From Gadus chalcogrammus (taxonomy: Eukaryota; Chordata; Actinopteri; Gadiformes; Gadidae), in the NCBI RefSeq assembly GCF_026213295.1, contig NC_079414.1, positions 12,134,734-12,198,733 of the forward strand: a DNA stretch of 64,000 bases, in the 5' to 3' direction. The notes under the pieces were generated by a model. It made no database searches, was not told the origin of the DNA, and saw only the letters and a program-made list of their open reading frames with translations. Positions 12,421 through 41,006 of the stretch are shown one piece after another. A program made the position numbers and the translations under genes. Each line of letters opens with the position of its first letter. Position 1 is the stretch's first letter.

Positions 12421-13130
12421 CCAATGTCCATGTTCTTTGTGTGCTACTGAGATTGTGCGGGTAGAGTTGGTTATTCTGAGTTTGTGTGTGATTGGTTGGA
12501 TGTTTGGATTTGATCCATGCAGAATGGGTGCCAGACGGCCACTAGGTCTACAGTTCAGCTGTGGACCGAAAACATGTTGTTACCACCTCCATTCAAACCT
12601 ATGCAGAACTGTTCTACTAGGTGGTACTAATTAGACACACTCAAGGATAATGTAATTGTTCCACCTACAATTATATTCGATTTTTTGAAGAATCACATTA
12701 CTTTCCTATAGAAAATGGCATTTTGCTCATTAGCTTCCATGGTATGGCACCAAAACACATCAATCCAATGCAGAACTGTTCTACTAGGTGGTACTAATTA
12801 AACACATCCAATGATAATATCATTTTCTGCACCCACAATTTTATTTGATTTTGTAAAATTTTATTTTTGTTCAATAGCTTCCATGGCATGGGACCCAAAC
12901 ACCTCAAACCAATGCAGAACTTTTATACTAGGTGGTAATAATTAAACACACCTAAGGATAATATAATTTGTTGCACCTACAAATCTATTTATGTGTAAAG
13001 TTTTTTTTTTTTTACTTAATTCATTTTCAATAGTTTCGGTATAAAGCAAACAAATATCGCTGACACCTTGACACGATACAAGGTGTATCGTGCTTTCCTG
13101 GGAGCCGAAAAAAGAAAGTAGCATAATGGC
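12421..13130. repeat. Three diverged tandem copies of a 140-175-bp unit
   Basis: Copies begin near 12602, 12772 and 12912 with the shared core CAATGCAGAACTGTTCTACT followed by AGGTGGTA and AATTA. They occupy the place where exons 1-4 of serping1 should lie in the decayed copy. No coding frame was seen. Confidence 0.7.
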
Positions 13131-14214
13131 TCCCGCAGGGATAATTATTCCTATCTTACATAGCGTTATCGGAAATTTCTTTTTTAGAAAGCATCAGACT
13201 TGAGCTGCCTCATGAAACCAGATTTGCAATGAAACTCAAACACTGTTTGCCGTTTTATAACTAGCAGTGCAGGCAGCCACCAACAACGATTGACCTGATT
13301 GATTGCCACCGATCAACAGTGCGGCACTATACCTCTATCGGCCACACTTCATGGGGCGTACTCAGGCCTTCTATGGAGAAAATTGATCTTTAACAATGTA
13401 GATATGTGAACGATTGTCTATAAACGTTAGGTTTGTGTCAGCTTTTTTTTCAGCTAAGAGCGGAATTGCTCCAAACAAAGATATGCGGCCCAATGCCGTT
13501 GATTTGGAAATTGATCAGATAACCCGTATTATTACAAATAAAGTGCTGTGTTTTAGCGGGATTATCTTGTAGCAGATTATCTACCTACCAAGGGCGTAAC
13601 CACGCATTCTTTGGGGGGGTCGTGTCCCCCCCAATGTTGAGAAAATACTAACCTGTCCCCCCCAATATACAGAAGGATAAAATGTAAAATATATGTTCTC
13701 TTTTTATGAACCCTGTCAATGGATCGGTCTCTTGTTATGCAGTGATGTTGCTAGGTACGCGTCCTGCGTCCCTGACGCATTAAAATCTGAAAGGACACAC
13801 TAAACTCACTATCCATGCGTCCCGGGGACGCATCTCATTTTCCCCATGAAAAACGATACATTGTGAACATTAAACAACTCGTGTTTAATCACAGTAACTG
13901 GCCAAAGAAACCTTCTTGTGAGCAGATCGGACAAGCGCTGTTTCAACCCTCTGCGCATCTACTCGGCGCAGACGTGATCCCCTGTACAAGGTATCGCGAC
14001 ATGCTAATTTAGCCGCTACCAAAACAACTAGCTCGTCACCGCTGATTTCATTTCAACAATTAAAAATACGAACTTCATAGTAAATAAACCCACGTTTCCA
14101 CTGCTCGATGCTGTGCTCATTCGTGTCGAATGAGCAAATCAAACAGGATTTTTTTGCAATCCTTCTGATTGAATATATGTACATTTATGACAAAATCGTG
14201 AGGACTAGGCTTGT

Positions 14215-14215
<1 letters not shown>

Positions 14216-14254
<39 letters not shown>
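14216..14254. repeat. (CA)n microsatellite
   Basis: An uninterrupted CA dinucleotide run lies inside the hAT element, just before a GTGGCGCTCGCGCGG stretch. Confidence 0.9.
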
Positions 14255-14258
<4 letters not shown>

Positions 14259-14783
14259 TGTGGCGCTCGCGCGGTAATAGCTCATTGGCGCGACCTAGTG
14301 ATCATTATGTGCAAATGCACAGCCTCTCATTAAAATGACTTAGGGGTCATTTGACCCCTCTTGCGGCGCTAGGAGTAAGTACAAATGGCCAGGCGTTTCT
14401 AGTGTTAAACATGAACGGTTGAGTACTCCAGCTCTAACCATATCATACCACCATCAAGGAGTTTAACACTATTAATTTAATTTAAGAAATAGAATAATAA
14501 TAAAAAAGAAACACATTTTTTAAACTGGGGAGTCGGGACCCATTGAATTTCTCAGGGACCCACCCAACTCGCCACCTGTGGGTCCCGGGGACTCACTACA
14601 TTGAAAACCTATCAACATCACTGGTTATGTCTTATTTATTTTCAATTTATTTCCGTTTGTTGAGTGTGTGAATCCCCCCGTACACTTGTGCGATTTAGTT
14701 TGAAACCACCTCGCGACTTTCTGCGTTGTCATGGTTACCCCACACTCTTTCTTCAGTGAGAGCCAAGAAAGTAAAGTTGAGTA

Positions 14784-14858
14784 ATGGAGGATTTGAGGTT
14801 ACCTAAAAAGCAGAAGAAACTGGACCAACAGCCAAGCATACGCAGTTTTTTTCAGACA
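14784..14858 (+). CDS. Candidate first exon of a hAT transposase, PIP-box-like
   Basis: ATG opens a 25-codon stretch that ends at a consensus donor (ACA followed by GTAAGT). The peptide starts MEDLRLPKKQKKLDQQ and contains QPSIRSFF, which fits the PCNA-interacting PIP-box pattern Q-x-x-aliphatic-x-x-aromatic-aromatic; a basic patch precedes it. Short SxxxFF-type N-termini before a zinc finger are seen in some hAT transposases. No downstream transposase exon was recognised, so this is probably the remnant of an internally deleted autonomous copy. Confidence 0.5.
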
Positions 14859-16344
14859 GTAAGTAACTTGACAGGCATGCTGAAAGCAGTGGCCAGACAG
14901 GGACATGCTCTGGACATGCGGGTGATAAGGTGAGAATTTTGAATATGAGACTAGACAGCCTTACAACATTGTTTATAACCTGGGCCTACATGTCAGCAAT
15001 ACATAAAAGTAGCCTACTTCTAATACAAGCAGAATATATAGACCAAAATGATCACGAAGGTCAGCCACTGTTCTTCTGATAGCATAATGACATGTGGTCA
15101 TGGGTATGTGGTATTTTTCCATTGGAAGCTATCCTTTTTGCTACAGTACTACTCAAAGAGCATAATTGTAATTGGTAGGTGTGTTTAAGGTCAGTAAGCA
15201 GCTAACCAAAACAAAGTGTGTGTGTATGTGTGTGTGTGTGTGGGGGGGGGGGCGGGGCGGGGAAGACATTACATTATTACACTATTCCTTTAGATGTGAA
15301 TTCAAATGGTCAATGTAGTCCTCGAAACTATGTTCTAAATGTCCACATTTTCATATATAAATATAGAATTGTAGGCAATGCACTTAACAAATAATAATAA
15401 AAAATTGGACCCCCCCAATGTCTAAACCATGGTTACGCCCTTGCTACCTACCGTAGAAAAAAAGATAGAGGAAATAGCGAATTCTTTCTTATTCATTTGG
15501 CTTTGTACACACATTTATTGATGGAAAAAGAGGGTCTGATAAACTGTTTTTATTTTTAACACTCAGTTGTCAAAGCTTAGTCAACATTAAGAATAAAAAA
15601 AAATGATTTAACATGTGATGCCCCTTTGCAGAATAACATTAAGTGTTGGTGATGATGAGTATGTTGGTAAAAAGTAAGGATGATATTTTTTTTTTACCCA
15701 AACTATATGCTTTTAGAGCCTCGCCATTTAAATTCACCCTTGAGTTGAAATCCGTGATAGGTTTTGGGTTTTGAACCAACTTTCGGTTCACCAGAGGTGG
15801 CCTGTCTTACCGCTGAGCAATTCGACCCCCCAGACTGCAGCAGTGAGTTCCGGTTCATACCAGATAGCCTACTCCTGGAAGGAACTCCACTGTATCACAA
15901 TTTTAACTGATAATGGAACGTATTTACTGTGATGAAAGGCTTATTTTCTACTGAGAATCTTCAAGGATTCATAGCTCCCCTAATTTTAACTGAATGATGA
16001 ATTATTGGGTTTTCGTCATTCAATCTTATTGCATTACGTCTGTGTGAATAAGACAAATTCAAGGTCTGTTTGCTGAGCTTTGCCAATCGGTTATTGCTAA
16101 AAAGAATTTATTTTATAGAAGCTGACATTTTCTTAAATAACGTTTTCTGGGAATGGGAGGAGGAGAGAGGCATTGCGACAAAGAATTCACCAAGGGCATC
16201 CCCGTGAATAAATGTTGCTGTCACTGTTGATTCTGTGGTATGGGTGCCATCTTGTGGTGGATATGTTTTTTTGACACGCACAAACACGCACACGCTGACG
16301 CAAATATCTCCGCAAGTAGGTTTTCACAACAACGAAAGTTTGAC

Positions 16345-16350
16345 TTTATT
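16345..16350 (-). terminator. Candidate serping1 polyadenylation signal
   Basis: Plus-strand TTTATT reads AATAAA on the minus strand, about 480 bases after the serping1 stop codon. It is the first clear AATAAA seen downstream. No transcript evidence is available. Confidence 0.35.
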
Positions 16351-16521
16351 AGAAATACAAGTGTTGCTTCATCGTTGGGTACACATACCCAGTGTTCTGT
16401 TCATTGGCTATTTGAAAGATAAGAGTCAGGGCATTGCTCTCTCCCTCTCAATCCCCATCTAGTTCTCCCTCCCACACACACACTCTTTATAACCATTGAT
16501 TTTCTTTCTTTCTGTCTCTCC

Positions 16522-16654
<133 letters not shown>

Positions 16655-16826
16655 CTCCCTCCACCCGTTTTCCCCTCTTCTGTCCTCCTCCTCTCTCTCC
16701 CCTCCACTCTCTACCCCAGAGAGGTAGGGTCACTCCATATCACCAGGTCGAAGGGCAGCCCCATGTCTCCCTCTCTGTCTCCCCCGCTCCCTCGCTCTCC
16801 CCATTCTCTCTCCCTCCCCTCCCCCC

Positions 16827-24268
<7,442 letters not shown>

Positions 24269-25639
24269 CTGAAATAAAGTAGAAAATGTCAATAACAAGT
24301 TATTATAGTTGTTTTTAAAACAGCAGAGTTGATCTCTCTCAACACATTTCATTATCAGATGGACTCAATACTGGACCTTCTGCAAATATTGTATCCAGTT
24401 TCATGCGCTTTTGTTTAGTATTTAACACACCTTATTTAACCAAAAATATCATATATACAGCGTTATAGGAAAACTTACATTGACAGAACTTCCAAAAGCA
24501 TCAGACGTGAGCTGCCTCATGAAACCAGATACAAACTGAAACTCAAACACTGTTGGCTGTTTTATAACTGGCAGTGTACAACCACCTAAAATGGCTAACC
24601 TATGAATGTTGATTCAGGGATGTTTGTTTGATATTCTGCTCTTCTGATTTAGAGGAAATCACATGATTTTCAATGCTGGCAGCAACTAATGAGATCTTCT
24701 TTATTGATTTTGTATTTTACCATCAGTAGCATTTGTGTAGAAATGTATGTATGTATGTATGTATGTATGTATGTATGTATGTATGTATGTATGTATGTAT
24801 GTATGTATGTATGTATGTATGTATGTATGTATGTATGTACAGTATGTACAGTATGTATGTATGTATGTATGTATGTATGTATGTATGTATGTATGTATGT
24901 ATGTATGTATGTATGGATGTATGTATCAATATATTTAGGTGTGGAGGATGAAATTAAAACAGGCCCGGTTTTTATCCAATAGCATTCAGGTTTTCTTGCA
25001 ACTGATCGACAATGCTGCACTCTACCTCTATCGGCCCCACTTCATGGGGCGTACTCAGGCCAGTGTAATCGAGGGCCAATTCAACGAAAGAAGAAACACA
25101 AAAGTTTTAGAAAGTTTTCTTTGGCAGCCAGATGCCCTCTATGATTTTATAAAAACGCGACACAGATATTCAAACATGTAGATATGCGAAGGATTGCCTA
25201 TAAAGGTGAAGTTGTCATCTTGTCTTCAGATATTTTCAAAGAGAGTAAGTTTACGGCCGATCAACTGACTTGGTAGCGGAAATTCTCCAAACAATAGCTC
25301 AGCATACGACCTCGTCGACCTAGTGCTTTTGGTTTGGAAACTAATCGGATAACGTGTATTATTACCAATAATGTGTTTAAGCGCGACAATCTTGCAGGCC
25401 TATCTTAAAAACTATAAAATGTAGTGGTCTTTTTTCATTACATTGGCTTTGTACGCACATTCATTGATGGGATTAGAGGGTCCGACTTTAACCCTAACCC
25501 ATTTTCAAGGTGCAGTGTTGACAATCCGCAACACCACGAAACACTGATTTCACAGCTCATGAAATTGTACAATCTCAATCATTCCCGTCCCTTAACGCAG
25601 TGCGCTCCAACCCACTGGGCCAGGAGGACTTCTGAGACC
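24269..25639. promoter_or_regulatory. Shared serping1/tmem134 intergenic region
   Basis: The two start codons face away from each other, 1.37 kb apart, so both promoters must lie here. 24.49-24.57, 25.0-25.07 and 25.33-25.48 kb are conserved in the decayed copy at 13.2-15.5 kb, so the serping1 promoter side was included in the duplication. An ATGT tetranucleotide array splits the region. No clear TATA box or CpG island was identified by eye, and the transcription starts are unknown. Confidence 0.5.
24743..24926. repeat. (ATGT)n tetranucleotide microsatellite
   Basis: About 45 ATGT units, interrupted near 24840-24855 by two ACAGTATGT variants. It has no counterpart at the equivalent position in the decayed copy. 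Confidence 0.95.
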
Positions 25640-28015
25640 ATGGCAACGCAGTTCAGCATCGATGACGCGTTCGTTCTGGACGGAGAAGAGGATGTGGTGG
25701 TGTCCGACGGAGAACGGGAAGGATGGAATAGTCGAGAAAAGGACAGAGAAGCAGCAGGAGAGATGACATTTGGTCCCTTGTCTTTCACGAAACCTCAGAG
25801 CCACCCCTCGCCGGCAACCGCCGGCTCTGCAGACCACAGCAATCTCAAGTATCAGGTAGATGGCCCACTCTACTCACACATGCATGCAAATAACAAACCA
25901 TCACAATGACTCCTATGTGTTGTAAACATGACCCTTTCAGAATCTAGAAAATGAGGACGTATTGGGAAGCAGTGGGCATTCCTCGTTCAACAACTTCTTT
26001 AAAATCAGGTCAGTCTTTCAATTCTAACTTTTAGTTGGTTCTATCTATGCAAAATGTATGAATAATGCTGATATTCTTTCTACCCTTCCCTACAGTGACC
26101 CTTCCAACCTGTCTTACTGTAGCTCGCAGTGGTCTTTCAGTACCCTGAGCTCCGTCACCCACCTCTCCGCACACTGCTGCGGGTAACTGACTAACTTTAA
26201 TACTCCAATGACATACACCCTTAGCCACTGTAAGACGATCCTGCCCCTATAGGAAGGTTTCAACATTAGGACACAATTATTCCAAGATGCCTGCTTGGTG
26301 CTTCTTCGCCATTTTTACAAGGAAAACCTTTTTTTTTGTGGAAAACTAGTACGGAGATGGCTACCTTGAACCCACTAGTGTACACACTTATGTTATGTAG
26401 AAAAACCCATATAAATAGTAACGTTTGATTTGACAAGCATGTATTAAATCAGACACTAACCCATGCATCATTGTGCTGTGTATCAGGTGGATGTCTCACC
26501 CGCTTGTCAAGAAGAACTACAGAGTTGTCCTGGCTTCGTTCCTCCTGCTCATCACTGGAGTGGGTATGTACTGCTTCATATCATGTACTGTTCTATTTGT
26601 GTTCTTACAAACGCACACACAAATGCACAAACCACTTTGTATGGAAATATAGTCCCCCCTTGAGGGAGCTCTGTTCTGTAGTTTGGTTGCTCTCAGGTGT
26701 ATTGATTGTCCTGTAAACACTGGTTGAGTGCCTGAGTGTGTGGGCACCTGGGTATGGGCATTTGTGTGCGTGCGTGGGAATATTTCTTTGGTGCTACAAC
26801 CTTGGAGGGGACATGTTGTTCTCTCTTCCCTCAAATTTGTGATGAGGAATTGAGTGTTTGTTTTTCCCTGATTATTATTATTTAAATCTAGTCTATTTAA
26901 ATCTATTTTACCTCTGTTTAATTCGGAAAATGAATTCCTTCAGGGCTTTTCGGGGGGATTTATGTGTGTTTGTGCCGATGCCCTCTAAGTATACACCATT
27001 AATAAGATAAGGAAGAATGACAATTATTTTCTTCTGTCTGCTCCTTATCTCACATTTGTTTTTCAGCCCTTATTTTTACAGGCATTGTAATCCAGTTAAA
27101 CCCAGACGCAGGTGAGAACAAGCACATGACAAAAACAAGACCAGAAAACAACGGCTTATCCTCAAAGAGAAAGGATTATAACTTGGCATTCATGGTACAA
27201 ACTTTCCTGCCCCTAATGCATAAAGGAGGGCAGTAAGTCAGGTTTAGCGGACTATTTACTACAGACTGGAATGATAAATCAGTGTTATTCCACTTTAACC
27301 TCATGTTCTAGCAAACGCATTAGGAAAAACCAAGCCACATGGTCGGCCAAAGTGGACAACATATATATCTTAAAACCTAACCGCCTGCCACCTACCTCAA
27401 TGCAGTCCATTTCACACCTTTAGAACTATACCACACTATCATACACTATTCTATTATACTATTCTAAACAAACACTCCTCATATATTCTGTATCATTTTC
27501 AAAAGTATGTCTTCTTGGGTGTTGTAGTTACAAAAGTACATAAGTTATCAGCTATAATGATTAGATTATAAAGTAATGGATCTGTTTGTGCAGGTGTTTC
27601 AAGTGCGATTTTCTTTGTTCCCGGATTCCTTCTCTTCATACCCGGGGGTAAATATTTGTTTTGGATTTCATCCCAAGTTATGTTTACAACTGTACTGTCG
27701 CCAGTTGGAGCATTGGGAAATACAATTCTAAAGGGCCTCGGCTATGTCATGGTTGATCGACTGATCAACTCCGGCCTACCAGTCGGTACAGTCCCAACAG
27801 GGAGTTGATCTATCAAGTATACATCTGATTAGACACAGCAACTGGGGGTGGGCACTGGTTACTAGTGGATCGATTTTTGAAATGTACTTGTTGTTCTGCA
27901 ACGTTAACGGTCTTGCTCTGTGTTTGTTCCAGTTTACCATGTGACTTACATCAGCTGTGCTGTTCACGGGAGGCGGGGCTTCAAATTCTTCTACCTGCCT
28001 TACTTTGAAAAATGA
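25640..28015 (+). CDS. tmem134: Transmembrane protein 134
   Basis: Coding exons: 25640-25855, 25941-26008, 26096-26182, 26487-26563, 27067-27111, 27594-27647 and 27933-28015, all GT-AG with agreeing phases, 630 nt (209 aa; human TMEM134 is 195 aa as recalled). The start MATQFSIDDAF mirrors human PQFSIDDAF. Other recalled matches are NLENED, SSQWSFST, HPL..KN.RVVLASFLLL, GVSSAIFFVPG and the exact C-terminus FFYLPYFEK. Two hydrophobic segments (VVLASFLLLITGVALIFTGI and SSAIFFVPGFLLFIPGVYHV) are predicted to span the membrane, after a long acidic, serine-rich cytosolic N-terminus. The molecular role is poorly defined in any species. In human the gene is next to AIP, as here. An in-frame ATG exists further upstream (25424), but the chosen start fits the family. 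Confidence 0.96.
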
Positions 28016-28288
28016 TCTGTGGTTCCAACTCTACATCTTGTCAGTATTTACTGATCTTGTTTTCCGTTGCTATGTTATTTTTTTCCACACTTTGTTCAGT
28101 CTTTATTGTAAAAAGAAACACTAAATGAATTGTCCATCATATGTTTTAACATGTCATTATTATGACCACTTGTTAATTTTAACCACTTGAGTGTTACATT
28201 TTTTTTTTCACTTTATATGCGTTGTTATGATAATATTTGGTAAACCTGTGGACGCTTCAAATATGTGAATGATGACATAGAAATGTGA

Positions 28289-28294
28289 AATAAA
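28289..28294 (+). terminator. tmem134 polyadenylation signal
   Basis: AATAAA lies 274 bases after the tmem134 stop and about 420 bases before the aip start codon, and is followed by T-rich sequence. It is the clear candidate for the 3' end of tmem134 mRNA. Confidence 0.65.
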
Positions 28295-28714
28295 CAAATT
28301 AACTTTTTGTATAGTAAAAGAACAGTGCCGATATAATTGTCTCATCTAACACAACAACACCCACCATTCCACCATCATTTAGCATATGCTTTAATCTAGG
28401 TTTCGACAGGCATTTTTTCCCAAATATTAACGAAAAGGTAAGGGTTCGGGATTCTTGCTCAAGGAAGCCTATAACTGTGTATTTTCTGGTAAAAAACACA
28501 ATTACCCTGCACTGATATCCAAATGTAACATAATTGTTTCATGTTGATGGAGGTATTCAAATAACGTAATTTATATATTGACCAATCTTGGCGAAGTGTA
28601 TTTCAGTGCATAAAGTAGGCACATACGTGTGTGATTTACATAGACCCCTAGGCTATGACGAGACGTAACGTCACGCCCCTAGTATCAAGCTATTGACTTG
28701 AATCTCCAAGAAGG
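28295..28714 (+). promoter_or_regulatory. aip upstream region
   Basis: A gap of about 420 bases between the tmem134 poly(A) signal and the aip ATG must contain the aip promoter and 5' UTR. It has a CG-containing stretch (GACGAGACGTAACGTCACG, 28658-28676) with a perfect CRE-like core AACGTCA, 40-60 bases before the ATG. No TATA box was seen. Confidence 0.4.
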
Positions 28715-38039
<9,325 letters not shown>

Positions 38040-41006
38040 AACATGTGTTACTCGTCTTGGCGATAGAACAAGCTCGTTTTTTCTATGTATTGGGTTTGAT
38101 CTTCCACACCAAGTCTTTCTTCTCATAGCCTGGTTGTAATCTTAAAGCCGTGATAAGCTTTATTGACTCCATGCGGTGAGAATGTGTTTCGGCCTGGTGC
38201 GGGTATTTGGTTGAGTCATATCACAGATTGGTCTTATTTCAAAAATGTTGTTTATTCTTAGACATTGCATTATCCTATTCTGACAATCAGAAAACTGCAG
38301 CTCAAACTCTGCGTTGCCATGAGTAGTGTCTTTCCTTAAACAAACACATTTCTGTTGGCTCAAAAAAATAAAAATTTAAGCTGACATGTAAACCATATAA
38401 ATAATCGGTACCATATACAACAAAATAAAGGCACTCACTATTTTAGCTATTTAAACGTCAATTTGGCTCCTAGAAGCTTTTTTTAAGATATGTCTTATTG
38501 AGCCCGATTTTCAGGGAAAAACATCTATCCCAAACTGCCAATCCTTTCTACTAAAAGGTTCACCTGAGACATTAAAAAGTGAGTGTGTCACTAGCTCACT
38601 GCCCATGCTCAATATTATCCATCTTTATTTGAGAATCATCTCTTTACTCCAAAATCTTGATTCTAGGGATTTTTTTTTTTGCCCTGTTTGGATTTTCACT
38701 TGGATCTTCTTCATCCTCCACAGGCTTGACTCCACCACCAGCCCAAACCAAGACCACGCTTGTGACTGACCTTTTGATGTGGAGAAGCCGTGGACATTGA
38801 GCGCTCAGTTTTTATCCATACACAGAACTATACACCCTTCCACCTCCATCCCTCCATCACCTCCCCACACACAGAAACCCTTGCACTCACTGTATGCGGT
38901 ATACCTGCAGAACAAAGCCCCCCCCCCCCCCCCCCAACTCTAACCCAAAGCCTGAGATAAGGGCAGTAGTTCCTGCCCTCCATCTTGTTCATTTATTATT
39001 CTTCTACATCATGTCTTCACCGTTGCGGATATTCTTTCCATCGCACTCACTTTTCCTCTTGTTTTGTTATTCAATTTTTTTCTTTCTTCTGTCTTACGCT
39101 GCGATAAGAACCAGCAATGAATTAATTAATCTTTTGCTACACCCCCTTTATTAGATAAAACCTCCTTTATTCGATTTCTTAATTAATAATCAACGTATCA
39201 ACCATTACCCAAAGAATTAGTATTCAGCGGCTGCTTAAAAGATGTCCTGTGCATCAGTCAGATTCCACAAGACGACCCAGTGAACAATTGAATACACAAC
39301 CCTGGCAGTGTGAACAGCTTGTAGCTTGAATCTTCATAGAGGGAATACATAAGGAAAGACTTGTTATGACTCTAGTGTCAAGGCACTGTGGTAACAACAT
39401 AATTACCTTGACATGCTGAAGTGTTGGAAAAAAAGAATGGGACTGTATATATTTGTCCTCTTTGGACCAAAATTGCACAGTCGAATTGACCGAGGAAGGA
39501 ACACGCATATAGACACACGGCAAAAGCAGGAAACAAAGACATATAGTGTCATATAGACATATATAGTGTGCCGTCTGCTCTGGAAAACCATCACGTTGTC
39601 ATGACAATCATATCTATACCGACTCACGTAACTCTTTATTTTTATGTTATCGTTGCCATTTCCTTATAAAGTTCTTTATATTTTAACTGTTCTTTACAAA
39701 TACATCTGTTATTATTGATTGATGCTTTGGTTTCTTTGTATTTTGTAAGTGCTGGAGGGATGTTTATGTCTCTTAATCTGTTGACCCTTTTTTCTCTGCC
39801 AACCATTTACTTTCACTGGGAGAGAAAGAAAATGCTGAACTGTTATACTGAACTCACTGCTAATACATGTTTTGAGTTGCGTCATGGAATCAAAAGGTTC
39901 TAAAGGCTTTCTAATGGAAGAGAACGGCTTCGTACAAGTCTTTTGAAACAATTGTTGCCTCGAAGGGTAGCTGTCTCCCAATGCGCATGTGAAGCAATAC
40001 TCCTTTATATTAGGCAATGCAACTTTATTTGTATAGCACTTTTCAGGCAGACTCATGCTTAGAAAATGATTGTTGGTGCTCCTCTAAAGAGCAAGTTAGT
40101 CACTGTTTCAACGGGACTTTTAGTCCTTTTAGTAGGGAGGGTCTCAGAAAAGGCATTCCCTTGTGAAAAGAACACCACCCGTGTTTGGAGCAGGGTGTAT
40201 CGATCAGTGTTTTGGGGAGGCAGGCCGAAACACTTTTATTCATGGTTGCTCTATATTTAATAACCGATCAAAATACCATATAATTAGCATGTTTAAAACA
40301 AACGGGTTTGGGTTTACTTGCTCTTTAAATGGCAATTGTTGACTGGCTGTTGTAGGAAAAAGTCGGGACTCCGAATTCAAATCAGATTGTTTTTATTTAA
40401 TTTAGATATACATACGGATCTGCAAAAATCTCATTTACAAAATTGCCATAACAAACTGACAAACGGAAAAATGGAAAGAGGGAGTTTGGGGTGTGAGAAC
40501 TCCCAACAATGTTGCTCTTACAAAATGCATTCAACGGAACAAAAACGGGTCAAAGGTCATTAGGGTTTTCAAGGAGGTGCACATTATTTCTGCACAGAAA
40601 AAACAGGATAGAAAATTCAGCCCTTGGTTGGAGATTGTTGTTCACAGAGATTCAAGCCAAGCTTTGGGCCTCATTTTTAATTAAACCCCAACCTTTCTAG
40701 GTCCAAAGGTCCGAACCCTGTTCCAAAACAAGTTCCGTACACCAGGTCCAAACCCTGTTCCAAAACAAGTTAAAAAGCCCCCCCACCCCAACCCATCCCT
40801 ACAGTCTGGCCACAACATCCATCTCCAATCTGTTGAACCTTCAAACATTGAACGAACCCGGTGAAGACAGACATGGTGCGGAGGAATGCAGATTATAAAA
40901 TGCAAATGATAGGAGCTCAGAATGGGAGACTAAAAGGTGGAGATGAGACCTTAGCGAAGGCATCGATCAGGGAGGGTAGGGGGGGGGGGGGGGAATGTGA
41001 ACAGCG
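38040..41006. other. aip 3' UTR and convergent aip/cdk2ap2 intergenic DNA
   Basis: The aip transcript ends in this interval; an alternative last exon may begin at 38724. 40017-40056 carries the short tail GCAACTTTATTTGTATAGCA typical of fish L2-like LINE 3' ends (reverse orientation). TTTATT at 40392-40397 is AATAAA on the minus strand and could serve cdk2ap2. No further coding exon was seen; in particular nothing resembling PITPNM1, which lies between AIP and CDK2AP2 in human. Confidence 0.5.

Larger units (their letters stand above)
13589..15443. mobile_element. hAT element with perfect TIRs and 8-bp target duplication
   Basis: The ends are CAAGGGCGTAACCA and its inverted repeat TGGTTACGCCCTTG, flanked on both sides by the same 8 bases CTACCTAC (13581-13588 and 15444-15451). 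An 8-bp duplication with short TIRs is the hAT hallmark. The 1855-bp body is too short for a complete transposase, but it retains a coding-like first exon (14784-14858) and a (CA)n tract. It interrupts DNA that is continuous in the duplicate at about 25.39-25.42 kb, so it inserted after the serping1 duplication. Confidence 0.92.
2340..15640 (-). pseudogene. Degenerate tandem duplicate of the serping1 locus
   Basis: This block is collinear with 15.64-25.48 kb, which holds the intact serping1, but is badly decayed. Matching stretches seen by eye (left copy to right copy) include 2376-2450 to 15640-15720, 3120-3250 to 16145-16265, 6000-6125 to 17330-17470, 6715-6845 to 20100-20215, 11405-11640 to 20625-20870, 12110-12300 to 21340-21530, 13180-13260 to 24490-24570, 13495-13575 to 25325-25395 and 15480-15540 to 25415-25475. 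Introns and flanks are retained, so this is an unprocessed duplicate, not a retrocopy. The regions equivalent to exons 1-4 and 7-9 are missing, and the remaining exon relics are fragments without usable frames. Transposons occupy 3.4-5.1, 6.85-9.65, 10.17-11.40 and 13.59-15.44 kb. Confidence 0.85.

Noticed and set aside
38894..40700. PITPNM1 expected between aip and cdk2ap2
   Set aside because: No long or conserved exon series was seen on either strand; the gap is only about 3 kb.
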